NCBI GenBank assembly: GCA_900170005.1
Contig: LT827128.1
Span: forward strand, 682,001 to 746,000
From: Gordonibacter massiliensis (ex Traore et al. 2017)
GTDB taxonomy: Bacteria > Actinomycetota > Coriobacteriia > Coriobacteriales > Eggerthellaceae
Direction of reading: 5' to 3'
Length of the DNA: 64,000 bases
This document shows positions 27,806-35,566 of the stretch, one piece after another (position 1 is the stretch's first letter; the number at the start of each line of letters is the position of its first letter). The notes under the pieces were generated by a model, which was not told the DNA's origin, did no database searches, and worked only from the letters and a program-made list of their open reading frames with translations. The translations under genes and the position numbers were made by a program.

Positions 27806-28972
27806 TTAGCCCTGCCTTCCGTTTTCGCGGACGACCTGGGCCTTGTTCTGCTCGTTGAGGGCTATGCCGTACTTCGAGGCGATGCCCCGCTTGAGGTTGA
27901 CGTCGAACTCGAGGAAGCGGAGCGGCTTTTCGAGCCTCCTGTTCCGCGCGCGCAGCTCCCCGAGGGCCTCCATGCTGCCGGGAAGGCCCGGATCCCAGAA
28001 TCCCAAGAGCACGGGCTCGTCGCTTTCGAGGACGTCGGCGCGGAACTGCTCCATCTCGGCGATGTAGCGCTCCGCGGCCGTGGCCGCCGCCGCCCCGTCG
28101 CCCACGGCCGTCGCCACCTGGCGCAGGTACTTCTGGCGCACGTCGCCAGCCGCGAACACGCCGCCTACGCCGAGGTCCATGTCGTCGCCGGTGCGCAGCC
28201 AGCCGCGGGGGTCGCGCGGCACCTGGTCTCCCAGGAAATCGGTCGCCGGAACCATGCCGCAGAAGAAGAACACGCCTTGGCAGGGAAGGTCGCGCGCCTC
28301 GTCGGTGCGCACGTCCTTGACCTTCACGCCCTCGACCTCGTCGCGCCCGTACACCTCGGCGATCGTGCTGTTGAAAAGGAAGCGCAGCTTCGGGTTCTTC
28401 AAGGCCTGCTCCGCCGCCAGCTTGTTGCAGTCGAGGACGCCCTCGTCGTGCACGACGACGATCGTGACGCTGCGGGCGAACTTCGCGATGAACTCGCTTT
28501 CCTCGATGGCTTGGTCCCCGCTGCCCAGCACGACCACGTCCTCGTCCTGGTAGAACTCGGCATCGCAGGTGGCGCAGTAGCTCACGCCGCGGCCGGCGAA
28601 CTCCTTCTCGCCGGGGATGCCCAGCACGCGCGGGCTCGTGCCCGTCGCAAGGACGACGGCCTTGGCGTGGTAGGTCGCCTTCCGAACGTTCACGATCTTG
28701 TCGTCGCTCGAGAAGTCCACGCTGCGAACCGTTTGCTGGCGGATGTCCGCGCCGAACGCGCGGGCATGCTCGGCCATCTTCGCCATGAGGTCGGGGCCCG
28801 AGCTGTGCTCGACGGAAGGGTAGTTCACGATCTCGCGCGTGTCGTACACGCGCCCTCCCACGTTGCCCTTCTCCAGCACGAGCGTTTTCAGGCGCGCCCG
28901 GCCCCCGTAGATGCCCGCCGCCAGGCCGGCCGGGCCGCCCCCTATGACGATCAGGTCGTAGTATTCGTCCAT
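27806..28972 (-). CDS. Thioredoxin reductase with a C-terminal thioredoxin-like tail
   Basis: A 388-residue flavoprotein. FAD site GGGPAGLAAGIYGGRARL (11-28), NADPH site VVVLGSGDQAIEESEFIAKF, and redox pair CATC (about 133-136) are those of low-molecular-weight thioredoxin reductases (usually about 310 residues). The extra 75 residues (from about 312) resemble half a thioredoxin fold (EPVLLGFWDPGLPGSMEALG ... YGIALNEQ), but the CxxC position reads GLPG, so this tail cannot be redox active. The ATG at 28972 follows GAGGAG. It lies downstream of a thioredoxin gene in the same operon. Confidence 0.88.
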   Translation of the reverse strand: MDEYYDLIVIGGGPAGLAAGIYGGRARLKTLVLEKGNVGGRVYDTREIVNYPSVEHSSGPDLMAKMAEHARAFGADIRQQTVRSVDFSSDDKIVNVRKATYHAKAVVLATGTSPRVLGIPGEKEFAGRGVSYCATCDAEFYQDEDVVVLGSGDQAIEESEFIAKFARSVTIVVVHDEGVLDCNKLAAEQALKNPKLRFLFNSTIAEVYGRDEVEGVKVKDVRTDEARDLPCQGVFFFCGMVPATDFLGDQVPRDPRGWLRTGDDMDLGVGGVFAAGDVRQKYLRQVATAVGDGAAAATAAERYIAEMEQFRADVLESDEPVLLGFWDPGLPGSMEALGELRARNRRLEKPLRFLEFDVNLKRGIASKYGIALNEQNKAQVVRENGRQG

Positions 28973-29068
28973 ATGAGATTTCTCCTCGACAACAGGATGC
29001 CGGTCCCTTCCGCCCGCGATGGCTGATGGCGCCCCTGGCGAACGGAAGGGCGGGCCGGCATCAACGTG

Positions 29069-29386
29069 TTACAGCCCTTCGATCCGATCGGCGAAGTCAT
29101 CCTCGCTCGCGTCCCCGGTTATGCGGCTTCGCGCCTCGCCGTCGGCGAAGAACAGGGTCTGCGGCACGCCCTTCAGATGCTGCTTCGCCATCAGCCTCGG
29201 CTGCTCTTCCACGTCCACTTCGTAAAAGGGGACGGAAGGGTAGTCGTCTTTGAGCGCCTCGAGCTTGGCGTGCACGCTTTGGCACACGGTGCAGGACTTG
29301 CGGGAGAACATCACCAGGCACTTCTCCCCGTCGTTCTCCACGATTTCCTCGAAAGCCGCCGTGTTGAGCGATTCGAACTTGCTCAT
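29069..29386 (-). CDS. Thioredoxin-like protein
   Basis: A 105-residue cytoplasmic thioredoxin with active site CTVC (residues 32-35) in FSRKSCTVCQSVHAKLEALK and the cis-proline region GVPQTLFFADG. The usual WCGPC is changed to SCTVC, which would alter the redox potential. The ATG at 29386 overlaps the MFS stop (ATGA) and follows GGAGGAG. It is probably the partner of the reductase encoded next. The substrate could be the neighbouring sulfotransferase or its product. Confidence 0.88.
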   Translation of the reverse strand: MSKFESLNTAAFEEIVENDGEKCLVMFSRKSCTVCQSVHAKLEALKDDYPSVPFYEVDVEEQPRLMAKQHLKGVPQTLFFADGEARSRITGDASEDDFADRIEGL

Positions 29387-30666
29387 GCCGCCACTCCTCC
29401 TTCCTTGACGGCCGCCGCGCCCTCGGCAAGCTGCGCGGTGCCGCCCTTGTACATTTTCCTGAGCACGACGATCGCCGCGGCGATCCCCATAAGCGCCACG
29501 ATGCCCACGGGCACGGCCATGAGGCCCCAGCTGCCCGTCGCGTCGACGACCTGCCCGCATATGACCGGGCCCAGCATCGAGCCGAGCCCCGAGGCGAAGG
29601 AGAGCATGCCCATGCCGATGGGCACGGCATGGGGCGCCACGGTGTCGGGCACGAGGTTGTGGGCCATGGGTCCGATGAGCTGCATGCCGGTGCCGCACAG
29701 CAGGATGGCGACGATGTCCAAGGGGATCGAGGGCATGTTCCACATGAGCGTGCCGCCCGCCACGACGAAGAAGGTGAGGGCGAGGAATATCTTGGGATGG
29801 TGCTTGTTCGCGATCTTGTTCAGCGCGAAGCCGAACGTCAGGCAGAGGAAGATCATCCAGTAGGTGTGCACGGTCGAGATCGAGTTCGCGTCGGCGGAGG
29901 GGATGCCGAGCGTGCTTTGCAGGAACGTGGGGTAATAGGACGTGTAGACGTTGAACGCGAAGATGGCCGCGAAGAACACGATGCAGATGCAGACGCAAGC
30001 GGGGTTTCTCAAGCACGCGCCCCAGGCGCCCTTCTTCTTGGGCGCTCCGTTCTGCTTCGCCTCGGCGTTTTTGACGGATTTGTCCATGTCGGATTGAACC
30101 TTGCAGAACAGGAAGTTCAGGACGAGGGCCACGGCCAGAAACGCTGCGGCAACCAGCCAGTTGGAGCGCCAGCCGAACAGCGGCGTGAACACGTTGCACA
30201 GGTTGAGGATGATCAGCGTGCCCACCGTGGACCAGATGGACCAGAGCGTCATGGGCAGGCCGCGCTTCTCGGCCGGGAACGCCTCGGTGATGATCACCGG
30301 GGCTATGATGAACACGAATCCGACGCTGATGCCCTCGCAGAACCTCGTGATCGCCAGCGTCGTGAAGTCCGGGGCGAAGTAGCCCAGTACGTTGAACGCG
30401 AGGCACCAGGCGATGCCGAACAACCACACCTTGCGCACGCCGAACTTGCTGACGATGGAGCCGCCCGGCAGGGCGATGAGAAGGTTGGCCAGGGCGGTGA
30501 TGCTCATGAGCGATCCTGCCGTGGTGATGTCGATGCCGTACTCGCCTTTGATGAACACCATCGTGCCGGTGATTTTGAACCATGAGACGGCGACGCAGAT
30601 GGAGCCGATCACCGCGACGACGAACACGAGCCATCGGTTCGGCAGGCTTGACCTTGTTTCTTGCAT
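29383..30666 (-). CDS. MFS transporter of the arylsulfotransferase operon
   Basis: A 427-residue carrier with about 12 membrane segments and the loop signature GGSIVSKFGVRKVWLF. The ATG at 30666 (MQETRS) follows GAAGGGG. The gene lies between the arylsulfotransferase and thioredoxin genes and overlaps the latter by 4 nt. It may transport phenolic compounds or their sulfate esters, since these are substrates of the upstream enzyme family; this is inference. Confidence 0.87.
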   Translation of the reverse strand: MQETRSSLPNRWLVFVVAVIGSICVAVSWFKITGTMVFIKGEYGIDITTAGSLMSITALANLLIALPGGSIVSKFGVRKVWLFGIAWCLAFNVLGYFAPDFTTLAITRFCEGISVGFVFIIAPVIITEAFPAEKRGLPMTLWSIWSTVGTLIILNLCNVFTPLFGWRSNWLVAAAFLAVALVLNFLFCKVQSDMDKSVKNAEAKQNGAPKKKGAWGACLRNPACVCICIVFFAAIFAFNVYTSYYPTFLQSTLGIPSADANSISTVHTYWMIFLCLTFGFALNKIANKHHPKIFLALTFFVVAGGTLMWNMPSIPLDIVAILLCGTGMQLIGPMAHNLVPDTVAPHAVPIGMGMLSFASGLGSMLGPVICGQVVDATGSWGLMAVPVGIVALMGIAAAIVVLRKMYKGGTAQLAEGAAAVKEGGVAA

Positions 30667-30768
30667 GTTCCCCTTCTTTCCCTTCGGCATGCGGCGAACC
30701 TGGGGCGACGGGCGCTGCCGCCCCAGGTTCGCCGCCTCGCTCGGCCGCCGGTCGGCGGCCGAATCGCC

Positions 30769-32193
30769 CTAGTTGAGCTTGTCCACGCAATGGGCCGAGT
30801 TGGCGTGGAAGCCCGTGGTCCCTTCGACCGAGACCTCCGCCTCGTCGTAGCCGGTCGCCTCGGCGCCGGGCAAGCGGAACTGCGCGTTGTCGCAGCGGGG
30901 GATGGCGACTTCTTCGGGCGCGTCGAGCTGGGGGATCCACTCGTAGGGAATGCGGTACGCGCGGTAGAGCAGGGCCGGGCCCACGTCGGGATAGACGTAT
31001 TCCCACACCAGCTCCTTCTCGGGGGTCATTTCCATGATCCTGCCCGTGGTGCCCTCGCAGATGAGCGTGTTGCCGTTCTCCAGGCGCTGCGCGTCGCTCG
31101 TGAGCGGCGAGTAGAAGTTGTGGGCGCTGAACGGGAAGCCCACGGTCTCGTTGGTGTCGCGGCACTCCCACACCACCTTCAGCGTCACCGGATCGAGCTC
31201 GATCACGCGCGAGCCGTCGCGGCGCTGGGTTTTCAGGCCCGTCTTCGACACCTGCGAGGGCTGGTCGTAGCCCGCCCAGCCTCCGTTGTCGTAGACCAGG
31301 ATGTTGCCCTCGCCCGGCAACCCTCGGGGGATCATGTGGGTGTGGTGGGGGCCGATGATGGCGCCGAGGATGCGCAGCTCGCGGCTTGCCGTGTAGTCCG
31401 GTCCGATCTTCCACACGATGTCGCCGGTTTCATGGTCGAGGATCCACAGCATGTTCGCCTCGCGGGAGTCCATGATGATGTTGTTGGGGTTGAAGCGCTC
31501 GTCGCCTTCGTCGTACCAGTGGTTCGGGCCCAGGTAGCTGGCGCAGTTCACGTGGAAGAGGTCGCCTTCGCCCTCCGCGCCCGCGTCCTGGGTGTTGGGG
31601 TCGCGGTAGATGACGTTTTTCTGGGCCTCGGTGAAGTTGAAGTCGTTGAGGTGGTCGAGCGTGCTCCACTCCCACTGGATGTTGCCCTCGCGGTCGATCT
31701 CGATCAGGCGGTCGTCCAGCAGAAGCTGCGGCGAGATCTTGGGTTTGCGCACGTCGTTGTGCGTGAGGAGGAGCACCTTGTTGAAATCGTCGGTCGATTC
31801 CTGCCCGGGGACGTGATAGCCCACCGGGTTGCCTTCGATCTGGTAGTCGTGGTGCGTGCGGGCGACCCATTGCTTGCCGCCGTCGCCGTCGTCAACTTCC
31901 TGGTTGCGGTTGAACGTCCACTCGACGTTGCCGTCCCAATCGACCTCGGTCAGATCCGTCTGGTCCTGGTACGCGGCTTCGGGGTCGCGCTCGCCCAGAT
32001 GCCCGAACAGGTGGCCGCCGGGAATCATCTTGCAGGGGAATCCTTGGAAGTCCTTCCAGTAGCGAACGGCCTTGCCGTTCATGTTGATGAGGAGAACGCC
32101 TTTGTTCGGCCCGGTGAACAAGGTGTAGCCGCTCTGGCACTTCTCGGGGTCGTAGATGGTCGTTCCGGTTGGAAACACTGTTGGCCTGCCCAT
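30769..32193 (-). CDS. Arylsulfate sulfotransferase (ASST-family beta-propeller), apparently cytoplasmic
   Basis: A 474-residue protein resembling PAPS-independent arylsulfotransferases, which move sulfate between phenols through a sulfohistidine. Repeated blade motifs such as LIEIDREGNIQWEWSTLDHL, LWILDHETGDIVWKIGPDYT and VIELDPVTLKVVWECRD mark the propeller. Conserved His clusters are THHDYQ, IIGPHHTHMIPRG and FSAHNFY. It is shorter than the secreted enterobacterial enzyme (about 600 residues) and has no signal peptide. The ATG at 32193 follows GAGG. It heads an operon with MFS, thioredoxin and thioredoxin reductase genes. Confidence 0.85.
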   Translation of the reverse strand: MGRPTVFPTGTTIYDPEKCQSGYTLFTGPNKGVLLINMNGKAVRYWKDFQGFPCKMIPGGHLFGHLGERDPEAAYQDQTDLTEVDWDGNVEWTFNRNQEVDDGDGGKQWVARTHHDYQIEGNPVGYHVPGQESTDDFNKVLLLTHNDVRKPKISPQLLLDDRLIEIDREGNIQWEWSTLDHLNDFNFTEAQKNVIYRDPNTQDAGAEGEGDLFHVNCASYLGPNHWYDEGDERFNPNNIIMDSREANMLWILDHETGDIVWKIGPDYTASRELRILGAIIGPHHTHMIPRGLPGEGNILVYDNGGWAGYDQPSQVSKTGLKTQRRDGSRVIELDPVTLKVVWECRDTNETVGFPFSAHNFYSPLTSDAQRLENGNTLICEGTTGRIMEMTPEKELVWEYVYPDVGPALLYRAYRIPYEWIPQLDAPEEVAIPRCDNAQFRLPGAEATGYDEAEVSVEGTTGFHANSAHCVDKLN

Positions 32194-32492
32194 GGTACCC
32201 TCTTTCCTCCGCTGACGCTTCTGCCTTCTATCGCACACAGCACGTTGCTGAGATGCTTCGTCCGGGCGACGTTCGCCAGGGGAGGCGCCACGGTGGCCTT
32301 CCGTGCCGAACCGATGCTCGATGTGGTTTTTCCAGCGTTCGACCTGCTCGCTTGTAAAAGCGAGCCGCCCTGCGCTCTTCGGTTTTGTCTTGGGGGAACC
32401 TGTTTTTCGCTACCTGTATTAAGCCACGCCGCATGGACGGAGGCCTGTCGGCAGTCCGACACTTTTGCAATTGGGTATTTCAATTTCTAATG

Positions 32493-32548
32493 CCACAGAG
32501 AGGAGGGTGGGAACGAGAAGCCACAGAGAGGAGGGTGGGAACGAGAAG
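32493..32548. repeat. Two perfect tandem copies of a 28-nt unit
   Basis: The unit (32493-32520, repeated 32521-32548) begins CCACAGAGAGGAGGG and ends GAACGAGAAG. No spacer separates the copies. Confidence 0.9.
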
Positions 32549-32555
32549 GGGCGGG

Positions 32556-32603
32556 AAAAACGAGAAGGGCCGGCTCCGGAGACGATCCGGAGCCGGCCCT
32601 TCT
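32556..32603 (-). terminator. Intrinsic terminator of oxidoreductase cluster 2
   Basis: A perfect 18-bp stem (arms 32586-32603 and 32563-32580, 5-nt loop) is followed on the minus strand by CG and TTTTT (32560-32556). It ends the operon that starts at 37944. Confidence 0.9.
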
Positions 32604-32632
32604 GGGAGGAGGGGAGTGCTGTTCGGTTGCGG

Positions 32633-32848
32633 CTAGCCCGCCATGCCGCCCATGGAGAAGTAGCCCGCCACGGCCACGAGGACTATGCCGGCTGCCGCCA
32701 CGAGCACGTTTTTCGCCGAGAAGGAGGGAGAGGCTTGGTCGGGTTTCCGGACGGCGGTCTCGGCCGCATCTTCCGGCGCGGCCGAGACCGCCTCGTCCCA
32801 ACGTGCCGCCGCCTTCTGCGCGGGCGTCATCTTCTTCTTACGGCTCAT
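32633..32848 (-). CDS. Small tail-anchored membrane protein, cluster 2
   Basis: A 71-residue protein with a basic start (MSRKKKMTPAQKAAARW), a polar middle and a C-terminal membrane segment (about 47-66, NVLVAAAGIVLVAVAGYF) ending SMGGMAG. The ribosome site AAGGAGG is at ideal spacing, so it is very likely a real gene. It is the last gene of cluster 2. Its function is unknown; it could tether a cytoplasmic redox complex to the membrane, which is inference. Confidence 0.8.
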   Translation of the reverse strand: MSRKKKMTPAQKAAARWDEAVSAAPEDAAETAVRKPDQASPSFSAKNVLVAAAGIVLVAVAGYFSMGGMAG

Positions 32849-32894
32849 GGCGGGCCTCCTTCTTTTTTCGAGGACGGTTCCTCTTACGGCTCAT
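32838..32894 (-). CDS. Possible 18-residue basic micro-ORF overlapping the next gene
   Basis: ATG at 32894 after AAGGAAG reads MSRKRNRPRKKKEARHEP and stops with TAA inside the start region of the tail-anchored protein gene. The first four residues and the upstream ribosome site duplicate those of that gene, so it may be a remnant of a local tandem duplication or a translational coupler. Confidence 0.35.
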   Translation of the reverse strand: MSRKRNRPRKKKEARHEP

Positions 32895-32924
32895 GGCTGG
32901 CTTCCTTTTTCACGCATTTGGTTT

Positions 32925-33030
32925 CGTAGGGGCGCTCTCCAGAGCGCCCGTTCCGGCGAAGCCGGAAAAGCAACCGAGGGCCGCGTCCTCGCGCTGCGCG
33001 CGAGCGGGCGCTCTGGAGAGCGCCCCTACG
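32925..33030. repeat. Structured repeat family R, copy 1
   Basis: Perfect 26-bp arms at 32925-32950 and 33005-33030 (CGTAGGGGCG...). Between them are the hairpin TTCCGGCGAAGCCGGAA, then AAGCAACCGAGGGC and CTCGCGCTGCGCGCGAG. It lies inside the cluster 2 operon. Confidence 0.9.
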
Positions 33031-33054
33031 GGAGAACCGGCATGCTTCTTGCGG

Positions 33055-33597
33055 CTAGCCCTTCTCGACGGGCACCGGCTCGCGGTCGGCCTCCCACTCT
33101 TCGAATATCACGCTGCCGCGGTACTTGTACACGCCGTAGATGCCGGCGAACTCGTAGCCGGCGCAGACGAACGTGCCGCCGATGGACGTGACGAACTCGG
33201 CGGCTTCCGCGTTGAACGCGCCCTGCTTGAACACGTAGAAGTTCGCGATGTTGTCGCGGCTGCCCGTGGGGGCCAAGAACAGGCCCGTGCCGAACTGCAC
33301 CGGCAGGCCGTCGCTTTTCAGGCGCAGGTTCTCCAGCAGGATGTCGGGCTCGAAGCGGTTCAGCCAGCTCTTGCGCTTGAGGGATGCCCATTCGGCCCAC
33401 ACCGAGGTGTTCTTCTTGCCGTCGTCGGCGTAGATCGCGTTGAAGAAGTCCTGGTAGGACGAGGCGCCTTCCAGGTACGGCTGGTAGTCGGGGGACACGT
33501 TCGGGCCCGTTGACACGTACAGCAGCAGACGCTCGAGCGCCGCGCGCGATGCCAGCGGCGCCTGGTCGATGCTTTCCTTCAGTCCTTGATAGTCCAT
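33055..33597 (-). CDS. Uncharacterised protein, cluster 2
   Basis: A 180-residue soluble protein that I do not recognise. It begins MDYQGLKESIDQAPLASRAA, a helical N-terminal half of about 95 residues, followed by a more beta-rich half (VQFGTGLFLAPTG, FVTSIGGTFVCAGYEFAGIY, YKYRGSVIFEEWEADREPVP). There is no signal peptide, membrane segment or Cys cluster. It lies between the MFS and tail-anchored genes of cluster 2. A chaperone or accessory role for the molybdoenzyme is possible, but it does not show TorD features. The start at 33597 follows GAAGGAG. Confidence 0.75.
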   Translation of the reverse strand: MDYQGLKESIDQAPLASRAALERLLLYVSTGPNVSPDYQPYLEGASSYQDFFNAIYADDGKKNTSVWAEWASLKRKSWLNRFEPDILLENLRLKSDGLPVQFGTGLFLAPTGSRDNIANFYVFKQGAFNAEAAEFVTSIGGTFVCAGYEFAGIYGVYKYRGSVIFEEWEADREPVPVEKG

Positions 33598-33685
33598 GGT
33601 GGCTCCTTCGAACTCGACGGCGCTGCGACAAGGGTGGTGCGAGCGGGGCGGCGCAGCGCTCGCACGCCGCACCCGCTCGTTGCGG

Positions 33686-34981
33686 CTAGAACCCGCTCGG
33701 CCATGCCTCCTCGGCCGGCACGTCGTCGAGCTTCTTCACGTTCTTGCCGCGCGGCAGGATGAAGAAGCACAGGATGAAGGCCAGCACGTAGGCGGGAAGC
33801 TGCAGGACCAGGCTCGCGGTCTGCCAGCCGGCCTGCGACATGACGGCGCCGAACAGCGGCGATCCCACGGCCGACCCGAGGTTCTGGCAGAGCTGCATGA
33901 TGGCCATGGCCATGGTGGCGCCCATGGCGGTGTTGCGCATGAGCATGGGGGCCATGGGGCGCAGGCTGCCGCCGCACATGCCGCCGCCCACGCCCTGCAG
34001 CACGATGGTGACCCACATGACGGCGATGGCTCCGTTGCCCGTGTAGAACATGAAGAAGCCGGTGGGTATGAGCAGCAGCATCATCACCAAGCCCACGATG
34101 TACTTGCGGCCGAGCGGCAGCCGGTCGGACACGAAGCCCGTGAGCGGCGCCACGATGAGCGACAGGAACATGATGACGGACGAGAGCGTCGAGGCGGTCT
34201 GCGCGTCGAAGCCCAGCTGCGTCTCCAGAAACGTGTTGTAGTAGGTGTTCATGATGCCGATGGTGGTGAAGGCGAACAGGAAGAACACGGCGCCCAAGAT
34301 CCAGATGCGGCGGTTCTTGCAGTACTTGAGCGACTCTTTGAACGTGCCCTCCACGCCCATGTCGCCCGTGGCGCCCGGAGGCATCTTGTACACGAGGGCG
34401 AACAGCACGAACGCCACGGCGCACACGGCTGCGATGGCGAAGAACACCGCCTGGTAGCCGAACGCGCCGGCGATGGCGGGCGCGGTGTTGAACGCTACGA
34501 CCGAGCCGACGGGCACCCAGGTTGCCCATATGCCCAGCGCGAGCCCTCGCTTGCGCTCCGGGAACCAGATGGTCACGCACGACGGGGCGGCCACGCCGAT
34601 GAGGCCGATGCCCACGCCCTCCAGAAGGCGGCTTCCCATGAGCAGGGCGAGGTCGTTCGTCAGGCCGCCCAATGCCGAACCCACGCCCAGGCACGCCACC
34701 GACAGCAGGATGACGTTCTTCAGCCCCATGCGCCGCGCGATGAACGCGGCGGGGAAGGCCAGCACCACGCCGATGATGGCGATGGCGCTCATAAGCGTTC
34801 CGAACGTGACGGAGTCGAGCGCGCCGTGGAACGCCGGGAACAGCCACGACGCCAGCGGCGGGATCTTGAACTGGCACAGCGGCGCGCAGAAGCTCGCGAG
34901 GTACGTGACGGCGAGGATGCCCCACGCCTTTCCGGAAACCTTGTCTTGCTTGGCTATTTGATCCGCAGTCAATTCAGCCAT
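33686..34981 (-). CDS. MFS transporter, cluster 2
   Basis: A 431-residue carrier with about 12 membrane segments; the N-terminal tail of about 20 residues is polar (MAELTADQIAKQDKVSGKAW). Loop signatures include AFIARRMGLKNVILL and GFVSDRLPLGRKYIVGL. The ATG at 34981 follows AGGGGG. It lies 225 nt downstream of the ferredoxin gene, a gap filled by a structured repeat. It is likely the substrate or product carrier of cluster 2. Confidence 0.87.
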   Translation of the reverse strand: MAELTADQIAKQDKVSGKAWGILAVTYLASFCAPLCQFKIPPLASWLFPAFHGALDSVTFGTLMSAIAIIGVVLAFPAAFIARRMGLKNVILLSVACLGVGSALGGLTNDLALLMGSRLLEGVGIGLIGVAAPSCVTIWFPERKRGLALGIWATWVPVGSVVAFNTAPAIAGAFGYQAVFFAIAAVCAVAFVLFALVYKMPPGATGDMGVEGTFKESLKYCKNRRIWILGAVFFLFAFTTIGIMNTYYNTFLETQLGFDAQTASTLSSVIMFLSLIVAPLTGFVSDRLPLGRKYIVGLVMMLLLIPTGFFMFYTGNGAIAVMWVTIVLQGVGGGMCGGSLRPMAPMLMRNTAMGATMAMAIMQLCQNLGSAVGSPLFGAVMSQAGWQTASLVLQLPAYVLAFILCFFILPRGKNVKKLDDVPAEEAWPSGF

Positions 34982-35031
34982 GATGATGCCCCCTTGGTAT
35001 GTTTTCCCCTTAAAGTACCCGCAGGATGACT

Positions 35032-35137
35032 CGTAGGGGCGATCCCCTGATCGCCCGTTCCGGCGAAGCCGGAAAAGCAACCGAGGGCAGCGTTCTCGCG
35101 CTGCGCGCGAACGGGCGATCGGGAGATCGCCCCTACG
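35032..35137. repeat. Structured repeat family R, copy 2
   Basis: Arms of 28 nt (35032-35059, 35110-35137) match at 26 positions. The core equals copy 1 with few changes, while the inner part of the arms differs (GATC-type instead of GCTCT-type) with pairing kept. It lies between the MFS and ferredoxin genes. Confidence 0.9.
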
Positions 35138-35206
35138 GTTCGACCTGCGTTCGTGGAACGAAGCAGGGATGGGACGGCGAACCGTCCCATCCGTCAATAG
35201 TTTACC

Positions 35207-35566
35207 TTACGCGCAGGGCGGCACCCAGAGGTACTGCTGCGGCTTGGCGTCCAGGCTCTTCACGAGCTCGTCCACCGGGCCGAACTCCATGCACTTCGCC
35301 TGGCAGTGGAACACGCAGGAGGGAAGCTTGCCCTTCTCCTGGCGGTCGGCGCACAGGTCGCAGATCTTCGTGAACGACGGGATGAAGTCGTAGACGTAGT
35401 TGTCCGTCTCGTTGCCTTCCGCGTCCTTGACGGGCCAAGGGCCGTTCTGCATGACGCGCACGCCCCATTGCTCGAGCGGCAGCTCGTGCTCGGCCTGGCA
35501 GGCCACCTCGCACGAGTAGCATCCCGTGCAGTACTGGTAATCGACGAGAATTCCGTTGCGGGCCAT
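35207..35566 (-). CDS. 4Fe-4S ferredoxin subunit, cluster 2
   Basis: A 119-residue electron-transfer subunit with CTGCYSCEVAC near residue 12 and CDLC ... CVFHCQAKC near residue 65. It overlaps the molybdoenzyme stop (TAATG), so the two are translationally coupled and probably made in equal amounts. It resembles the ferredoxins of clusters 1 and 3. Confidence 0.9.
   Translation of the reverse strand: MARNGILVDYQYCTGCYSCEVACQAEHELPLEQWGVRVMQNGPWPVKDAEGNETDNYVYDFIPSFTKICDLCADRQEKGKLPSCVFHCQAKCMEFGPVDELVKSLDAKPQQYLWVPPCA

Larger units (their letters stand above)
32194..32632. other. 439-nt gap between arylsulfotransferase and cluster 2
   Basis: The gap holds the arylsulfotransferase upstream region, a 28-nt tandem duplication and the cluster 2 terminator. 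A CAATTG-N7-CAATT partial dyad lies at about 32468-32485. No convincing gene or strong promoter was found. Confidence 0.5.

Noticed and set aside
32493-32548. Possible CRISPR array
   Set aside because: The two 28-nt copies are directly adjacent with no spacer, and no cas genes are present.
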